Shown here piece after piece: positions 49,431 to 59,497 of a stretch of 64,000 nt of DNA. Location: NCBI RefSeq assembly GCF_004792415.1, contig NZ_CP038853.1, positions 558,001 through 622,000 on the forward strand, in the 5' to 3' direction. The position numbers and the translations under genes were made by a program. The notes below the pieces were generated by a model. It was not told the origin of the DNA and ran no database searches. It saw nothing but the letters and a program-made list of their open reading frames with translations. Source of the DNA: Pantoea vagans. GTDB lineage: Bacteria > Pseudomonadota > Gammaproteobacteria > Enterobacterales > Enterobacteriaceae. Every line of letters begins with the position of its first letter. Within the stretch, counting starts at the first letter, position 1.

Positions 49431-50735
49431 TTAACTGCTAACAACGCTGGCCTGAGGAATAACCGCTTCAGTATTCAGCTCTGAAATCGGTTTATTTTTC
49501 AGGACCGTCCAGATAACTACGGCACCCAGCAGATCAAACACCGCCAGTGCGGCAAACAGCGGGCTGAAGCCCAGCGTATCGGCCAGGGCGCCGACAACCA
49601 GCGCAAACATAGTGCTGGCGGTCCAGGCGGCCATGCCGGTTAAACCATTAGCTGTCGCAACTTCGTTGCGGCCGAAAACGTCTGACGACAGGGTGATCAG
49701 TGCGCCAGAGAGGGCCTGATGCGCAAAGCCGCCGACGCACAGTAGACCAATGGCGATATAGGGACTGGTAAACAGGCCGATGGTGCCCGGCGCAATCATT
49801 AACACCGCACCCATCGTCACCACCATCTTGCGGGAGACAATCAGGTTAACGCCAAACCAGCGCTGAAACAGCGGCGACAGATAGCCACCCAGAATGCAGC
49901 CGAAGTCTGCGAACAGCATCGGCATCCAGGCGAACATCGCAATCTCTTTCAGGTTGAAGCCGTACACCTTAAACATGAACAGTGGGATCCAGGCGTTAAA
50001 GGTTCCCCATGCCGGTTCTGCCAGAAAACGCGGCAGGGCAATGCCCCAGAACTGGCGGTTACGGATAATCTGCAGGGCCGACATTTTGCGGGTGTTGCCG
50101 GTCTGATGCTGCGCTTCCTGACCGGAGAGAATATAGTCGCGCTCTTCATCGCTCAGCTTCGTCTGCTGTTTCGGGTGCTTGTAAAACACCAGCCAGCAGA
50201 GCGCCCAGGCCATGCTCAGCACGCCGGTCATGATAAAGGCCATCTGCCAGCTGTGCGCCACGATCGCCCAGACCACCAGCGGCGGAGCCAGCATCGCCCC
50301 GATAGACGAACCGACATTAAAATAACCCACTGCGACGGAACGCTCTTTGGCCGGGAACCACTCACTGCTTGCCTTCAGTCCAGCCGGAATCATCGCGGCT
50401 TCAGCCGCACCGACGGCGCCACGTGCCAGAGCCAGGCCGCCCCAGCTGCCTGCCATCGCGGTTGCGGCACAGAATATTGCCCATAACACGGCAAACATGG
50501 CATAGCCGACTTTGGTGCCGAGAAGATCCAGCACATAACCTGCCACCGGTTGCATCAGCGTGTAGCAGGCTGAATAGGCCGCAATGATGTAGGAGTATTG
50601 CTGCGTGGTGATATGCAGCTCTGACATTAATGTCGGAGCCGCCACGGCAATGGTGTTACGGGTCAGATACCCCAACACTGTGCCGATCGTCACCAGTCCA
50701 ATCATGTACCAGCGTAACCCTTTGATCTTACGCAT
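49431..50735 (-). CDS. exuT: Hexuronate transporter ExuT
   Basis: 434 residues, MFS anion:cation symporter family with 12 predicted membrane segments; MRKIKGLRWYMIGLVTIGTV begins the E. coli-like N-terminus and GYLTRNTIAVAAPTLM contains the conserved first-helix residues. It brings galacturonate and glucuronate into the cell by proton symport. Divergent from uxaCBA with ExuR boxes between them. A GGTAGAGG ribosome site precedes the ATG. Confidence 0.97.
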   Translation of the reverse strand: MRKIKGLRWYMIGLVTIGTVLGYLTRNTIAVAAPTLMSELHITTQQYSYIIAAYSACYTLMQPVAGYVLDLLGTKVGYAMFAVLWAIFCAATAMAGSWGGLALARGAVGAAEAAMIPAGLKASSEWFPAKERSVAVGYFNVGSSIGAMLAPPLVVWAIVAHSWQMAFIMTGVLSMAWALCWLVFYKHPKQQTKLSDEERDYILSGQEAQHQTGNTRKMSALQIIRNRQFWGIALPRFLAEPAWGTFNAWIPLFMFKVYGFNLKEIAMFAWMPMLFADFGCILGGYLSPLFQRWFGVNLIVSRKMVVTMGAVLMIAPGTIGLFTSPYIAIGLLCVGGFAHQALSGALITLSSDVFGRNEVATANGLTGMAAWTASTMFALVVGALADTLGFSPLFAALAVFDLLGAVVIWTVLKNKPISELNTEAVIPQASVVSS

Positions 50736-50900
50736 CCTCTACCTCTTCCAGTTCTGTATGCGGTCTTGCCGCTGTTGTTATCTGGAGCGGGACAGCACGT
50801 GATGCAGCTCTGCTCACGCCCGCAGGTTCTGTGTGAGCAACCCTGTTATGACCTTGCCGTTATCTGAGTCACTAACGACCTCATGATGGAGCGAGAGCCT

Positions 50901-50917
50901 AACTTGTTATACAACTT
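50901..50917. promoter_or_regulatory. ExuR-like operator of exuT
   Basis: AACTTGTTATACAACTT is a near-perfect palindrome matching the ExuR consensus. An overlapping palindrome CAACTTTAAAAGTTG lies at 50912-50926. Confidence 0.8.
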
Positions 50918-51081
50918 TAAAAGTTGAGAGCCATCACAAAAACCCTTTCTGCACTGTGGGATACTGGAAACCTGCGTAATGACAGCCATTTAGCGCGCTG
51001 CGGGCGACAGAAACGTCCATAACGGCAGTCAGGGACCGCCGTTTATGTGAGCAGGATCGCAAATAAATCCGTAACGGACTA

Positions 51082-51100
51082 AAATTGGTATGATAACTTT
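51082..51100. promoter_or_regulatory. ExuR-like operator of uxaC
   Basis: AAATTGGTATGATAACTTT lies 36 bases upstream of uxaC and resembles the ExuR box with a few changes. The 400-base exuT/uxaC gap (50736-51135) otherwise shows only promoter-type sequence. Confidence 0.68.
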
Positions 51101-51135
51101 GAGCCATCAGTGGTTCAGTCGATGAGGAAGCTTGT

Positions 51136-52551
51136 ATGTCACGTTTCATGACCGAGGATTTTTTACTGGATAGCGAATTCGCCCGTCGTCTCTATCACGA
51201 CTACGCGAAGGATCAGCCGATTTTCGACTATCACTGCCACTTACCGCCGCAGCAGATTGCCGAAAATTATCGTTTCGCTAACCTTTATGACATCTGGCTG
51301 AAGGGCGATCACTACAAATGGCGGGCAATGCGCGCCAATGGTGTGGCTGAAGCGTTCTGTACCGGCAACGCCAGCGATCGTGAAAAATTTGATGCCTGGG
51401 CACGCACCGTGCCGCACACCATCGGCAACCCGCTCTATCACTGGACTCACCTGGAATTACGCCGGCCTTTCGGTATTACCGACACGCTGCTTTCTGAGAA
51501 AACTGCCGACAGCATCTGGCATCGCTGCAATGAGCTGCTGGCGCAGGATAGCTTTACCACACGCGGCATCATGCAGCAGATGAAGGTGAAGATGGTCGGC
51601 ACCACCGACGATCCGCTGGATGACCTGCGCCATCACCGCGCACTGGCAGACGATGCCAGCTTCAGCGTCAAGGTGCTGCCGAGCTGGCGTCCGGACAAAG
51701 CCTTTAATATCGAAGCCGACACCTTCCTGCCGTGGATCGCGACGCTGGAGCAGCTGACTGACATCAGCGTGCAGCGTTTTGACGATCTGCGCCGCGCACT
51801 GTATCAGCGGCTGGATCACTTTGCGGCTCACGGCTGTAAAGTCTCCGATCACGCGCTGGATGTGGTCTGTTATGCCGAGGCGGATGACGCCACGCTGGAT
51901 GCAATCCTGGCGCGTCGTCGCAGCGGTGCCGTGCCGAACCCGCAGGAAACGGCCCAGTTCAAAACGGCGGTACTGGTCTGGCTGGGCAGCGAATATGCCC
52001 GCCGTGGCTGGGTGCAGCAGTATCACATTGGCGCACTGCGCAACACCAATCCGCGCCAGTATCAGCTGCTGGGGCCGGATGTGGGCTTTGACTCCATCAA
52101 CGATCAGCCGCTGGCGGAACCGCTGGCATGCCTGCTGGGTGCGCAGAATCTCATTAATGCGCTGCCGAAAACCATTCTTTACTGCCTGAATCCGCGCGAC
52201 AACGAAGTGCTGGCCACCATGGCGGGCAATTTCCAGGGAGAAGGTCAGGCGGGCAAAATGCAGTTCGGTTCAGCCTGGTGGTTCAACGATCAGCTGGACG
52301 GTATGCAGCGTCAGATGACGCAGCTGGCGCAGATTGGCCTGCTGAGCCGCTTCGTCGGGATGCTCACCGACAGCCGCAGCTTCCTCTCCTATACCCGCCA
52401 CGAATATTTCCGCCGCTTGCTGTGCCAGATGATTGGCCGCTGGGTAGAGCAGGGTGAAGCACCCGCCGATGAAGCACTATTGGGTCAGATGGTACAGAAC
52501 ATCTGCTTTAACAACGCCCGCGATTACTTCGGTATCGAGCTGGGAGCCTGA
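51136..52551 (+). CDS. uxaC: Uronate isomerase
   Basis: 471 residues (E. coli 470), amidohydrolase-superfamily barrel. The metal motif DYHCHLPP (about 33-40) starts the active site. It converts D-galacturonate to D-tagaturonate and D-glucuronate to D-fructuronate. First gene of uxaC-uxaB-uxaA, with GAGGAAG before the ATG. This grouping differs from E. coli, where uxaB is elsewhere and uxaCA are together. Confidence 0.97.
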   Translation: MSRFMTEDFLLDSEFARRLYHDYAKDQPIFDYHCHLPPQQIAENYRFANLYDIWLKGDHYKWRAMRANGVAEAFCTGNASDREKFDAWARTVPHTIGNPLYHWTHLELRRPFGITDTLLSEKTADSIWHRCNELLAQDSFTTRGIMQQMKVKMVGTTDDPLDDLRHHRALADDASFSVKVLPSWRPDKAFNIEADTFLPWIATLEQLTDISVQRFDDLRRALYQRLDHFAAHGCKVSDHALDVVCYAEADDATLDAILARRRSGAVPNPQETAQFKTAVLVWLGSEYARRGWVQQYHIGALRNTNPRQYQLLGPDVGFDSINDQPLAEPLACLLGAQNLINALPKTILYCLNPRDNEVLATMAGNFQGEGQAGKMQFGSAWWFNDQLDGMQRQMTQLAQIGLLSRFVGMLTDSRSFLSYTRHEYFRRLLCQMIGRWVEQGEAPADEALLGQMVQNICFNNARDYFGIELGA

Positions 52552-52553
52552 TA

Positions 52554-54002
52554 ATGAAAAGGCTAAACCGCCACGACTTTCCCGGTGCAGTCTATCGCGA
52601 CCGGGTGATCCAGTTTGGCGAAGGCAATTTCCTGCGCGCCTTTATCGACTGGCAAATTGACTGGCTGAATGAACATCAGGGCACCGATGCCGGGATCGTG
52701 GTGGTGCGGCCGCGCAACCGTGAAGTCAGCGACAGCCTGAATCAGCAGGATGGTCTCTACACCACGCTGATTCGCGGGCTGAACGATCAGGGCGAGCAGG
52801 TCAGCGAAACCCGGCTGATCCGCAGCCTCAATCGCGAAATCCAGCCCTGGCAGCAGTTCGGCGAATTTATGGCGCTGGCCCGGAATCCTGACCTGCGTAT
52901 GGTCTTTTCCAACACCACTGAGGCGGGCATCGCTTTTGTCGGCACGGACCAGCTCACCGATCAGCCTGCCAGTAGCTTCCCGGGCAAACTGACGCAGCTG
53001 CTATGGGCGCGCTATTCACACTTCAATGGGGCCAGCGATCGGGGCTGGCTGGTGGTGCCGTGCGAGCTGATTGACCATAACGGCGACGCGTTGCGCGATC
53101 TGGTTCTGCGCTACGCCGATCACTGGCATCTGCCATCCGAATTTAAAACCTGGGTTCATCAGCACTGTGCCTTCTACAACACGCTAGTGGACCGCATCGT
53201 TACCGGCTTCCCGGCGGAAAGCGAGCAGCTGCAACGTGAGCTGGGTTATGAAGATCGCTATCTGGTGGCGGGCGAAGTTTACTATCAGTTTGTGATTCAG
53301 GGGCCGTCGGCGCTGTTCAGCGAACTGAAGCTGGCGGCGCTGTCGCCGCAGGTCCGGCATGTGGATGACATTGCACCCTATAAAGCGCAGAAAGTGGCGA
53401 TCCTCAATGGCGCGCATACCGCGATGGTGCCGGTGGCGTTTCTGGCCGGTATTGAGAGCGTGGGTGAGGCGATGGCCGATCCAGCGATTGCCGGATTTGT
53501 CGATAACCTGCTGCGTCACGAAGTGATCCCGACGCTGGATCTGCCGGCAAACGAACTGCACGCCTTTGCCGATGCGGTTCAGCGGCGCTTCCGCAATCCG
53601 TTCATTCGCCACGCGCTGCTGTCGATTGCCCTGAATGGCATGACCAAATTCCGCACTCGTCTGCTGACGCCACTGCTTGCCGCACATCAGCAAACCGGTG
53701 AATGGCCGACACACATCACCTTTGCCCTGGCGGCGCTGATTGCTTTCTACCGCGGTGAATCAGCCAGCAAAAGCTGGCCGTTACAGGATGAGCCGCAGTG
53801 GCTACAGCGCTACGCCGACGCCTGGAAAGCGGTTGATGCGGACCAGATGTCACCGCAGCAGCTGGTGCATGCTGTGCTCAGCGACGCGCAACACTGGGGC
53901 GAAGATTTAACCCGTCAGCCCGGACTGGCTGCGGTTGTTACCCGACACCTGCAAAATATCATCGCTCACGGAATGCGTGAGGCGCTGAGCCAACTGAGAT
54001 AA
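52554..54002 (+). CDS. uxaB: Tagaturonate reductase (altronate oxidoreductase)
   Basis: 482 residues, long-chain mannitol-dehydrogenase family. NAD-binding GEGNFLRAFIDW near residue 22 and the C-terminal catalytic Lys region (KAQKVAILNGAHTAMVP) are present. It reduces D-tagaturonate to D-altronate with NADH. The gene begins two bases after the uxaC stop, so it is translationally coupled. Confidence 0.96.
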   Translation: MKRLNRHDFPGAVYRDRVIQFGEGNFLRAFIDWQIDWLNEHQGTDAGIVVVRPRNREVSDSLNQQDGLYTTLIRGLNDQGEQVSETRLIRSLNREIQPWQQFGEFMALARNPDLRMVFSNTTEAGIAFVGTDQLTDQPASSFPGKLTQLLWARYSHFNGASDRGWLVVPCELIDHNGDALRDLVLRYADHWHLPSEFKTWVHQHCAFYNTLVDRIVTGFPAESEQLQRELGYEDRYLVAGEVYYQFVIQGPSALFSELKLAALSPQVRHVDDIAPYKAQKVAILNGAHTAMVPVAFLAGIESVGEAMADPAIAGFVDNLLRHEVIPTLDLPANELHAFADAVQRRFRNPFIRHALLSIALNGMTKFRTRLLTPLLAAHQQTGEWPTHITFALAALIAFYRGESASKSWPLQDEPQWLQRYADAWKAVDADQMSPQQLVHAVLSDAQHWGEDLTRQPGLAAVVTRHLQNIIAHGMREALSQLR

Positions 54003-54006
54003 CGCT

Positions 54007-55497
54007 ATGCAAGATGCAATCAAAATTGATCCCCGCGACAATGTCGCCGTGGCGTTACGTGACCTGGATGCGGGCGCCACGATAGCGCTGCCGCCACTGA
54101 GCGTGGCGCTGCAACAGGCCGTGGGACGCGGGCATAAATTTGCCCTGCAGCCTATCGCGCAGGATGAGCTGGTAATCAAATATGGGCTGCCGATTGCCCA
54201 TGCCACACAACCTGTGGCCGCCGGTGAGGTCATCCATTCGCAGAACGCCCGCACTAATCTCAGCGATCTGGATCAGTACGCGTATCAGCCCGATTTTGTG
54301 ACGTTGCCACCGCAGCCGGGTGACCGTGAGGTGCAGATCTACCGTCGCGCTAACGGCGAAGTCGGCATCCGCAATGAGCTGTGGATCCTGCCGACCGTTG
54401 GCTGCGTCAACGGGATAGCACGTCAGATCCTGCAGCGTTTCCTGAAAGAGACACAGGAGGCAGAAGGCATTGACGGTGCGTTCCTGTTCAGCCACACCTT
54501 CGGCTGCTCGCAGCTGGGGCAGGACCACGAAAACACCCGCACCATGCTGCAGAATATGGTGCGCCATCCCAACGCGGGCGCGGTGCTGGTGATTGGTCTG
54601 GGTTGTGAGAACAATCAGGTCGATGCCTTCCGCGATACGCTTGGCGCGTTTGAAAGTGACCGGGTCGAATTTATGGTGTGCCAGCAGCATGATGACGAAG
54701 TGGAAGCCGGACTGGAGCGTCTGCATGCGTTGTATGAAAAAATGCGCCACGACCGACGTGAGCCGGGCAAGCTCAGCGAGCTGAAGTTTGGTCTGGAGTG
54801 CGGCGGCTCAGACGGTTTTTCAGGTATCACCGCCAACCCGCTGCTGGGGCGTTTCTCAGACCAGATGATCGCCAATGGCGGCACGACCGTGCTGACCGAA
54901 GTGCCGGAGATGTTTGGCGCAGAGCGGATTCTGATGAGCCGCTGCCGCGACGAAGCGACCTTCGGCAAAACGGTGGCGATGATCAACGACTTCAAACAGT
55001 ACTTTATCGATCACCAGCAGCCGATCTACGAGAACCCGTCACCGGGCAACAAAGCGGGCGGCATCACCACGCTGGAAGAGAAGTCACTGGGCTGTACCCA
55101 GAAAGCGGGGCAGAGCCAGGTGGTCGATGTGCTGAAATATGGCGAGCGGTTAAAAACGCCGGGGCTGAATCTGTTGAGCGCACCGGGTAATGATGCGGTT
55201 GCCACCAGTGCGCTGGCCGGAGCTGGTTGCCACATGGTGCTGTTCAGTACCGGACGCGGCACACCGTATGGGGGGTTTGTGCCGACGGTGAAGCTGGCGA
55301 CCAACACGCCGCTGGCGGAGAAAAAACCGCACTGGATCGACTTTAATGCCGGACGTTTGATCGAAGGGATGAGCATGGAAGCGATGCTGGAAGATTTTGT
55401 CGACAGCATTGTGGCGATTGCCAGCGGTCAGCAGACCAACAACGAGAAGAACGATTTCCGCGAGCTGGCGATTTTTAAAAGCGGTGTAACGCTCTAA
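54007..55497 (+). CDS. uxaA: Altronate dehydratase
   Basis: 496 residues. An N-terminal SAF domain (about 10-80) precedes the UxaA/GarD catalytic domain with IRNELWILPTVGCVN, FSHTFGCSQLGQDH and LECGGSDGFSGITANP. It dehydrates D-altronate to 2-keto-3-deoxygluconate, which enters the KDG pathway through a kinase and Eda outside this window. It starts four bases after uxaB. A palindromic element lies downstream. Confidence 0.97.
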   Translation: MQDAIKIDPRDNVAVALRDLDAGATIALPPLSVALQQAVGRGHKFALQPIAQDELVIKYGLPIAHATQPVAAGEVIHSQNARTNLSDLDQYAYQPDFVTLPPQPGDREVQIYRRANGEVGIRNELWILPTVGCVNGIARQILQRFLKETQEAEGIDGAFLFSHTFGCSQLGQDHENTRTMLQNMVRHPNAGAVLVIGLGCENNQVDAFRDTLGAFESDRVEFMVCQQHDDEVEAGLERLHALYEKMRHDRREPGKLSELKFGLECGGSDGFSGITANPLLGRFSDQMIANGGTTVLTEVPEMFGAERILMSRCRDEATFGKTVAMINDFKQYFIDHQQPIYENPSPGNKAGGITTLEEKSLGCTQKAGQSQVVDVLKYGERLKTPGLNLLSAPGNDAVATSALAGAGCHMVLFSTGRGTPYGGFVPTVKLATNTPLAEKKPHWIDFNAGRLIEGMSMEAMLEDFVDSIVAIASGQQTNNEKNDFRELAIFKSGVTL

Positions 55498-55538
55498 AAC
55501 TTGAACGTTCAGATAGCTCAAAAGCTCAGAGAGCGGGT

Positions 55539-55631
55539 GGCTTAGTCCGAAGAGCAAAGCGTCCCGCGCCAGGGAAGGCGCGGGCCGAGCGAGCAGGGAT
55601 GCGTAAAGCGACTTTGCGATCGGACTAAGCC
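55539..55631. repeat. 93-base palindromic element downstream of uxaA
   Basis: Outer 12-bp perfect inverted repeat GGCTTAGTCCGA (55539-55550) / TCGGACTAAGCC (55620-55631) encloses an inner 8-bp perfect hairpin CCCGCGCC / GGCGCGGG with a six-base loop (55563-55584). The layout is that of a REP/ERIC-like or MITE-like intergenic element. It lies between convergent uxaA and sstT and may act as a terminator or mRNA stabiliser. Confidence 0.75.
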
Positions 55632-55672
55632 ATCTGCGAAGCGCACAGGATTAACAGACGGTAATAACGATC

Positions 55673-56905
55673 TTATGCCCGGCTGGTTTCGCGCTCCGCT
55701 TCTGCCTGACAGACAGCGGCGGTAAACAGAATATCCGTTGAGGAGTTCAGCGCGGTTTCCGCCGAATCCTGCAGGACGCCGATAATAAAGCCGACCGCCA
55801 CCACCTGCATCGCCAGATCATTCGGAATGCCGAACATATTGCAGGCCACCGGGATCAGCAGCAGCGAACCGCCCGCCACGCCCGATGCACCACAGGCACA
55901 GAGTGACGCCACCAGACTCAGCAGAATCGCCGTCGGCACATCAATGCTGATCCCCAGCGTATGCACCGCCGCCAGCGTCAGCACGGTAATGGTGATCGAC
56001 GCCCCCGCCATACTGATGGTCGCACCCAGCGGAATCGACACCGAATAGGTATCCTCATCCAGATCCAGACGTTTCGCCAGCGCCATATTCACCGGAATAT
56101 TGGCGGCAGAACTGCGGGTAAAGAAGGCGGTCACGCCGCTCTCACGCAGGCAGGTGAAGACCAGCGGATAGGGGTTACGACGGATTTTCCAGAACACCAG
56201 CAGCGGGTTTACCACCAGCGCCATCAACACCATGCAGCCCAGCAGTAGCGCCAGCAGATGGGCATATTGCCACAGCGCGCCAAAGCCGGTTGAGGCCAGA
56301 ATCGACGCCACCAGACCGAAAATACCAACCGGGGCGCAACGGATGACGCAGCGCACCAGCCAGGTCACCGCCTCAGAGGCATCGTTGAGAAAGGCACGGG
56401 TGGTGTCACTGCTGTGACGGAACGCCAGCCCCAGGCCAATCGCCCATACCAGAATGCCGATGTAGTTCGCCTGCATCAGAGCCGTGATCGGATTCGACAC
56501 CATGCTCATCAGCAGTCCACGCAACACTTCGGTAATGCCGGAAGGGGGAACGATTTCCGTGCTGCCCACCGCCAGCGTCAGCGTCTGCGGGATCAGATGG
56601 CTGAAGACCACCGCGACGACCGCCGCGAAAAAGGTGCTCAGCAGATAGAGCATGATGATTGGCCGGATATTGGTTTTCTGGCCCTGCTGGTGGTTGGCAA
56701 TCGAAGCGATGACCAGTACCAGAACCAGCAATGGCGCGACCGCTTTCAGCGCACTGACAAACAGTTCACCCAGCAGACCGACCGCCAGCGCGGCATCGTG
56801 TGAAATCCAGGCGAGCGCCACACCGGCGATCAGCCCAATCATGATTTGCTTCACCAGGCTTCCGGCGAGCAGCGTGCCCAGACGTGCGGAGAGAGTTTTC
56901 TGCAT
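55673..56905 (-). CDS. sstT: Serine/threonine:sodium symporter SstT
   Basis: 410 residues, dicarboxylate/amino acid:cation symporter family. [20 protein letters not shown] is the family start; hydrophobic segments cover most of the chain, with conserved [17 protein letters not shown] and [16 protein letters not shown] motifs. It imports serine and threonine with sodium. 72 upstream codons are open but not family-like. Located downstream of alx, with uxaA convergent. Confidence 0.96.
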   Translation of the reverse strand: MQKTLSARLGTLLAGSLVKQIMIGLIAGVALAWISHDAALAVGLLGELFVSALKAVAPLLVLVLVIASIANHQQGQKTNIRPIIMLYLLSTFFAAVVAVVFSHLIPQTLTLAVGSTEIVPPSGITEVLRGLLMSMVSNPITALMQANYIGILVWAIGLGLAFRHSSDTTRAFLNDASEAVTWLVRCVIRCAPVGIFGLVASILASTGFGALWQYAHLLALLLGCMVLMALVVNPLLVFWKIRRNPYPLVFTCLRESGVTAFFTRSSAANIPVNMALAKRLDLDEDTYSVSIPLGATISMAGASITITVLTLAAVHTLGISIDVPTAILLSLVASLCACGASGVAGGSLLLIPVACNMFGIPNDLAMQVVAVGFIIGVLQDSAETALNSSTDILFTAAVCQAEAERETSRA

Positions 56906-57102
56906 AATATTTTCTATATTTTGTCGCGGATGTAGTTTCAGACGCGATGTTTTACATCGGCTAAAACGGTTTGCCCGGCGGAGTATAAGGAAATGACAGG
57001 CTGAGAAAAGAGAAAGTTCTGTCGCTTTGGCACAGGTCAGGTTTTTATTATGCTGGATAGTGGAAGTGTGACAGAGAGATGAAATGGCGTGACAGGCTGC
57101 CA

Positions 57103-57133
57103 CAAAATAAAACAGGGGCATCCGCTGCCCCTG
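57103..57133 (-). terminator. Intrinsic terminator of alx
   Basis: On the minus strand CAGGGGCA / TGCCCCTG with a five-base loop is followed by TTTTATTTT. Confidence 0.9.
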
Positions 57134-57140
57134 CAGGTAA

Positions 57141-58109
57141 TTATGGTGCGAGCTTTTTCTGGTCTCTTTTGCGGTTAACCCAGGCGTTGATCAGCAGGGT
57201 AGACGCCAGAATGGCACCGACTACACCCAGGGAGATACCCACCGGGATATGATAAAGGTCGACAATCAGCATTTTGAAGCCGATGAACACCAGCACAATC
57301 GCCAGGCCATACTTCAGCATCGAGAAACGTTCCGCCACGTTCGCCAGCAGGAAGTACATGGCACGCAGGCCCAGGATAGCGAACAGGTTTGAGGTCAGCA
57401 CGATAAACGGGTCGGTAGTAACGGCAAAGATTGCCGGGATACTGTCGACGGCAAAGATCACGTCGCTGAGTTCCACCATAATCAGCACCAGCAGCAGTGG
57501 GGTCGCAAACAGCACGCCGTTTTTGCGGGTGAAGAACTTCTCACCGTCGAGATCGTCGGTCATGCGTAAATGCTTACGCAGCCAGCGCACCACGGGCTTG
57601 TCGCCAACCGCACCGTCATCCTCTTTCGCCAGCGCCATTTTCACGCCGGTAAACAGCAGGAAGGCACCGAACACATAGAGGATCCAGCTGAACTGCGTGA
57701 CCAGCCAGCTCCCTGCGAAGATCATGATGGTACGCAGCACGATAGCGCCTAATACCCCGTAGATCAGCACACGGCGCTGCAGATTGGCCGGAATAGAGAA
57801 GTAGCTGAACAGCATCAGCCAGACGAAGACGTTATCCACCGCCAGCGCTTTTTCCAGCACGTAACCGGTCAGGAAGGCGAGGGTCTGCGTATTAGCCACT
57901 TCACGTCCTGCGCTACCCTCCAGATACCACCAGAAGGCGGCGCTGAACAGCAGTGAGACAGAAACCCAGATCAGCGACCAGACAGCCGCCTGTTTGAAAG
58001 ACATGGTCTGTGCGCCGCGGCGTCCCTGCAACAGCAGGTCGATAGCCAGCATGATCAGCACCACAACCGCAAAGCTGCCCCACAGTAAAGGCGTACCCAC
58101 AGTTTGCAT
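57141..58109 (-). CDS. alx: TerC-family manganese exporter Alx
   Basis: 322 residues, about nine membrane segments, with the TerC signature aspartates ([11 protein letters not shown] and [18 protein letters not shown]). E. coli Alx is induced by high pH and manganese and exports Mn2+. The start follows a 5' region containing the yybP-ykoY riboswitch and a terminator-like hairpin, as in E. coli. The AGGATACGAAT ribosome site fits regulation of translation. Confidence 0.97.
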   Translation of the reverse strand: MQTVGTPLLWGSFAVVVLIMLAIDLLLQGRRGAQTMSFKQAAVWSLIWVSVSLLFSAAFWWYLEGSAGREVANTQTLAFLTGYVLEKALAVDNVFVWLMLFSYFSIPANLQRRVLIYGVLGAIVLRTIMIFAGSWLVTQFSWILYVFGAFLLFTGVKMALAKEDDGAVGDKPVVRWLRKHLRMTDDLDGEKFFTRKNGVLFATPLLLVLIMVELSDVIFAVDSIPAIFAVTTDPFIVLTSNLFAILGLRAMYFLLANVAERFSMLKYGLAIVLVFIGFKMLIVDLYHIPVGISLGVVGAILASTLLINAWVNRKRDQKKLAP

Positions 58110-58130
58110 ATTCGTATCCTGTCTTAAAAA

Positions 58131-58164
58131 TAAAAAAACGGCTGAAGTCAGAAGACGTCAGCCG
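58131..58164 (-). terminator. Terminator-like hairpin of the alx leader
   Basis: CGGCTGACGTC / GACTTCAGCCG (one mismatch) with a four-base loop is followed on the minus strand by seven Us, between the riboswitch aptamer and alx. It could stop transcription when manganese is low. Confidence 0.8.
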
Positions 58165-58173
58165 CTTATTTTT

Positions 58174-58298
58174 GTGTAAGCAAACCTCGCCTTCCGGCAA
58201 GGTCTCACTTACAACACAGAAATGGATTCCGGGTTGCCTGATGACCGGATGCTTGCGCAACGTAATGACGATCAATCAGCTTACAAGTTACTCCCCTT
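58174..58298 (-). promoter_or_regulatory. yybP-ykoY manganese riboswitch of alx
   Basis: Minus-strand leader with GGGGAGTAACTTG at its start, P1 arms TGTAAGC / GCTTACA, and the conserved ACCTTGCCGG...GGCGAGGTTTGC region. This is the Mn2+ aptamer class that precedes alx and mntP in E. coli. Confidence 0.88.
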
Positions 58299-58364
58299 TG
58301 CAGGAGGGTAAGTTACGGTTTAGCCGCACAGGAAGCAACTCTTCACAGACATATTTAGAAATAT

Positions 58365-59351
58365 TTACACAGCCGCCCGATCGGCCGGGAAAATCACGCC
58401 GGTCTGACGGCGGATTTCGGTCAGCAGCGCGGCGGTAATGCGCGAAACCTCCAGTCCCGGATGGTCCACCTGGCGCTGCTCAACCAGCCGGGCAAACGCG
58501 GCTGCTTCATACAGCATGGTGTTGATATGCTGCGGCTGGCTCAGCGCCTGCTTTTCCGCACCGCGAGGGATAAAGGTCAGCTGCTGGCACTCCGATAGCT
58601 TTTCAATCACCAGCGCGCCCGCCTCACCCTGAATCTCGCTGGGCAGGCTGGAGTCACTCACTTTTGAATGCAGTATCGTCACGTCGAAATCGCCGTAGCT
58701 CAGCACGACGACGCCATGCGCATCCACGCCGCTCGCCAGCAAGGTCGCGGTGGCCTGGACACTATCTGGCTCGCCCCACAGCGCCACCGCCGAGGCCAGG
58801 CAGTAATAACCGATATCCATCACCGAACCGTTCGACCAGCGCGGATCAAAGGTATTCGGGTTCTCGCCGTTAAGGTAGCGCGGATAACGTGAGGAGTACT
58901 GACAGTAATTCAGCAGCGCTTTTCGCAGTTTACCCACGTCAGGCAGCGCCTGCTGCAGCCGCAGGAAATTCGGCAGGCTGGCGGTTTTAAACGCCTCAAA
59001 CAGTATCACCTGATGCTCACGGGCGCAGGCGATCATCTTCTCTGCTTCCGCCAGATTCGAGGCCAGCGGTTTTTCGCAAATGACATGCTTGCCGTGCGAC
59101 ATAAACAGCAGCGCCTGCTCGCAGTGCAGGGCGTTAGGACTGGCAAGATAGACCGCATCGATCGCCGGACTGGCGGCCAGGGCGTCCAGTGAAGTGAAGG
59201 TCTGTTTGCAGGGATAATCGGCGATAAAGGCGTCAGCCTGCTGCTGACTGCGTGAATAGACCGCGCAGAGCTTCATCGCTCCGGTTTCATGAGCGGCATC
59301 AATAAACTGGCGTGTAATCCAGTTTGTTCCCACAATGGCAAAACGAATCAC
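58365..59351 (-). CDS. ygjR: Gfo/Idh/MocA family oxidoreductase YgjR
   Basis: 328 residues. N-terminal Rossmann fold (FAIVGTNWITRQF), the conserved EKPLASN motif (about 94-100, with Lys for substrate contact) and a C-terminal alpha/beta substrate domain. It is probably an NAD(P)-dependent dehydrogenase for a sugar or polyol; the substrate is unknown. Position next to alx matches E. coli ygjR. Confidence 0.92.
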   Translation of the reverse strand: MIRFAIVGTNWITRQFIDAAHETGAMKLCAVYSRSQQQADAFIADYPCKQTFTSLDALAASPAIDAVYLASPNALHCEQALLFMSHGKHVICEKPLASNLAEAEKMIACAREHQVILFEAFKTASLPNFLRLQQALPDVGKLRKALLNYCQYSSRYPRYLNGENPNTFDPRWSNGSVMDIGYYCLASAVALWGEPDSVQATATLLASGVDAHGVVVLSYGDFDVTILHSKVSDSSLPSEIQGEAGALVIEKLSECQQLTFIPRGAEKQALSQPQHINTMLYEAAAFARLVEQRQVDHPGLEVSRITAALLTEIRRQTGVIFPADRAAV

Positions 59352-59497
59352 GTCATCTCTCCGGCAGCGGTAAAGCGGCAGAGTAACATCTCACCGACGC
59401 GGTGCAAGCGCGCCGGGCAGGCAGGGATTGATCCTGCGATCCGCATTCCAATACTATGCGGAAGCGATAATAAACAGGCATCAACCAGGGAGCACAG

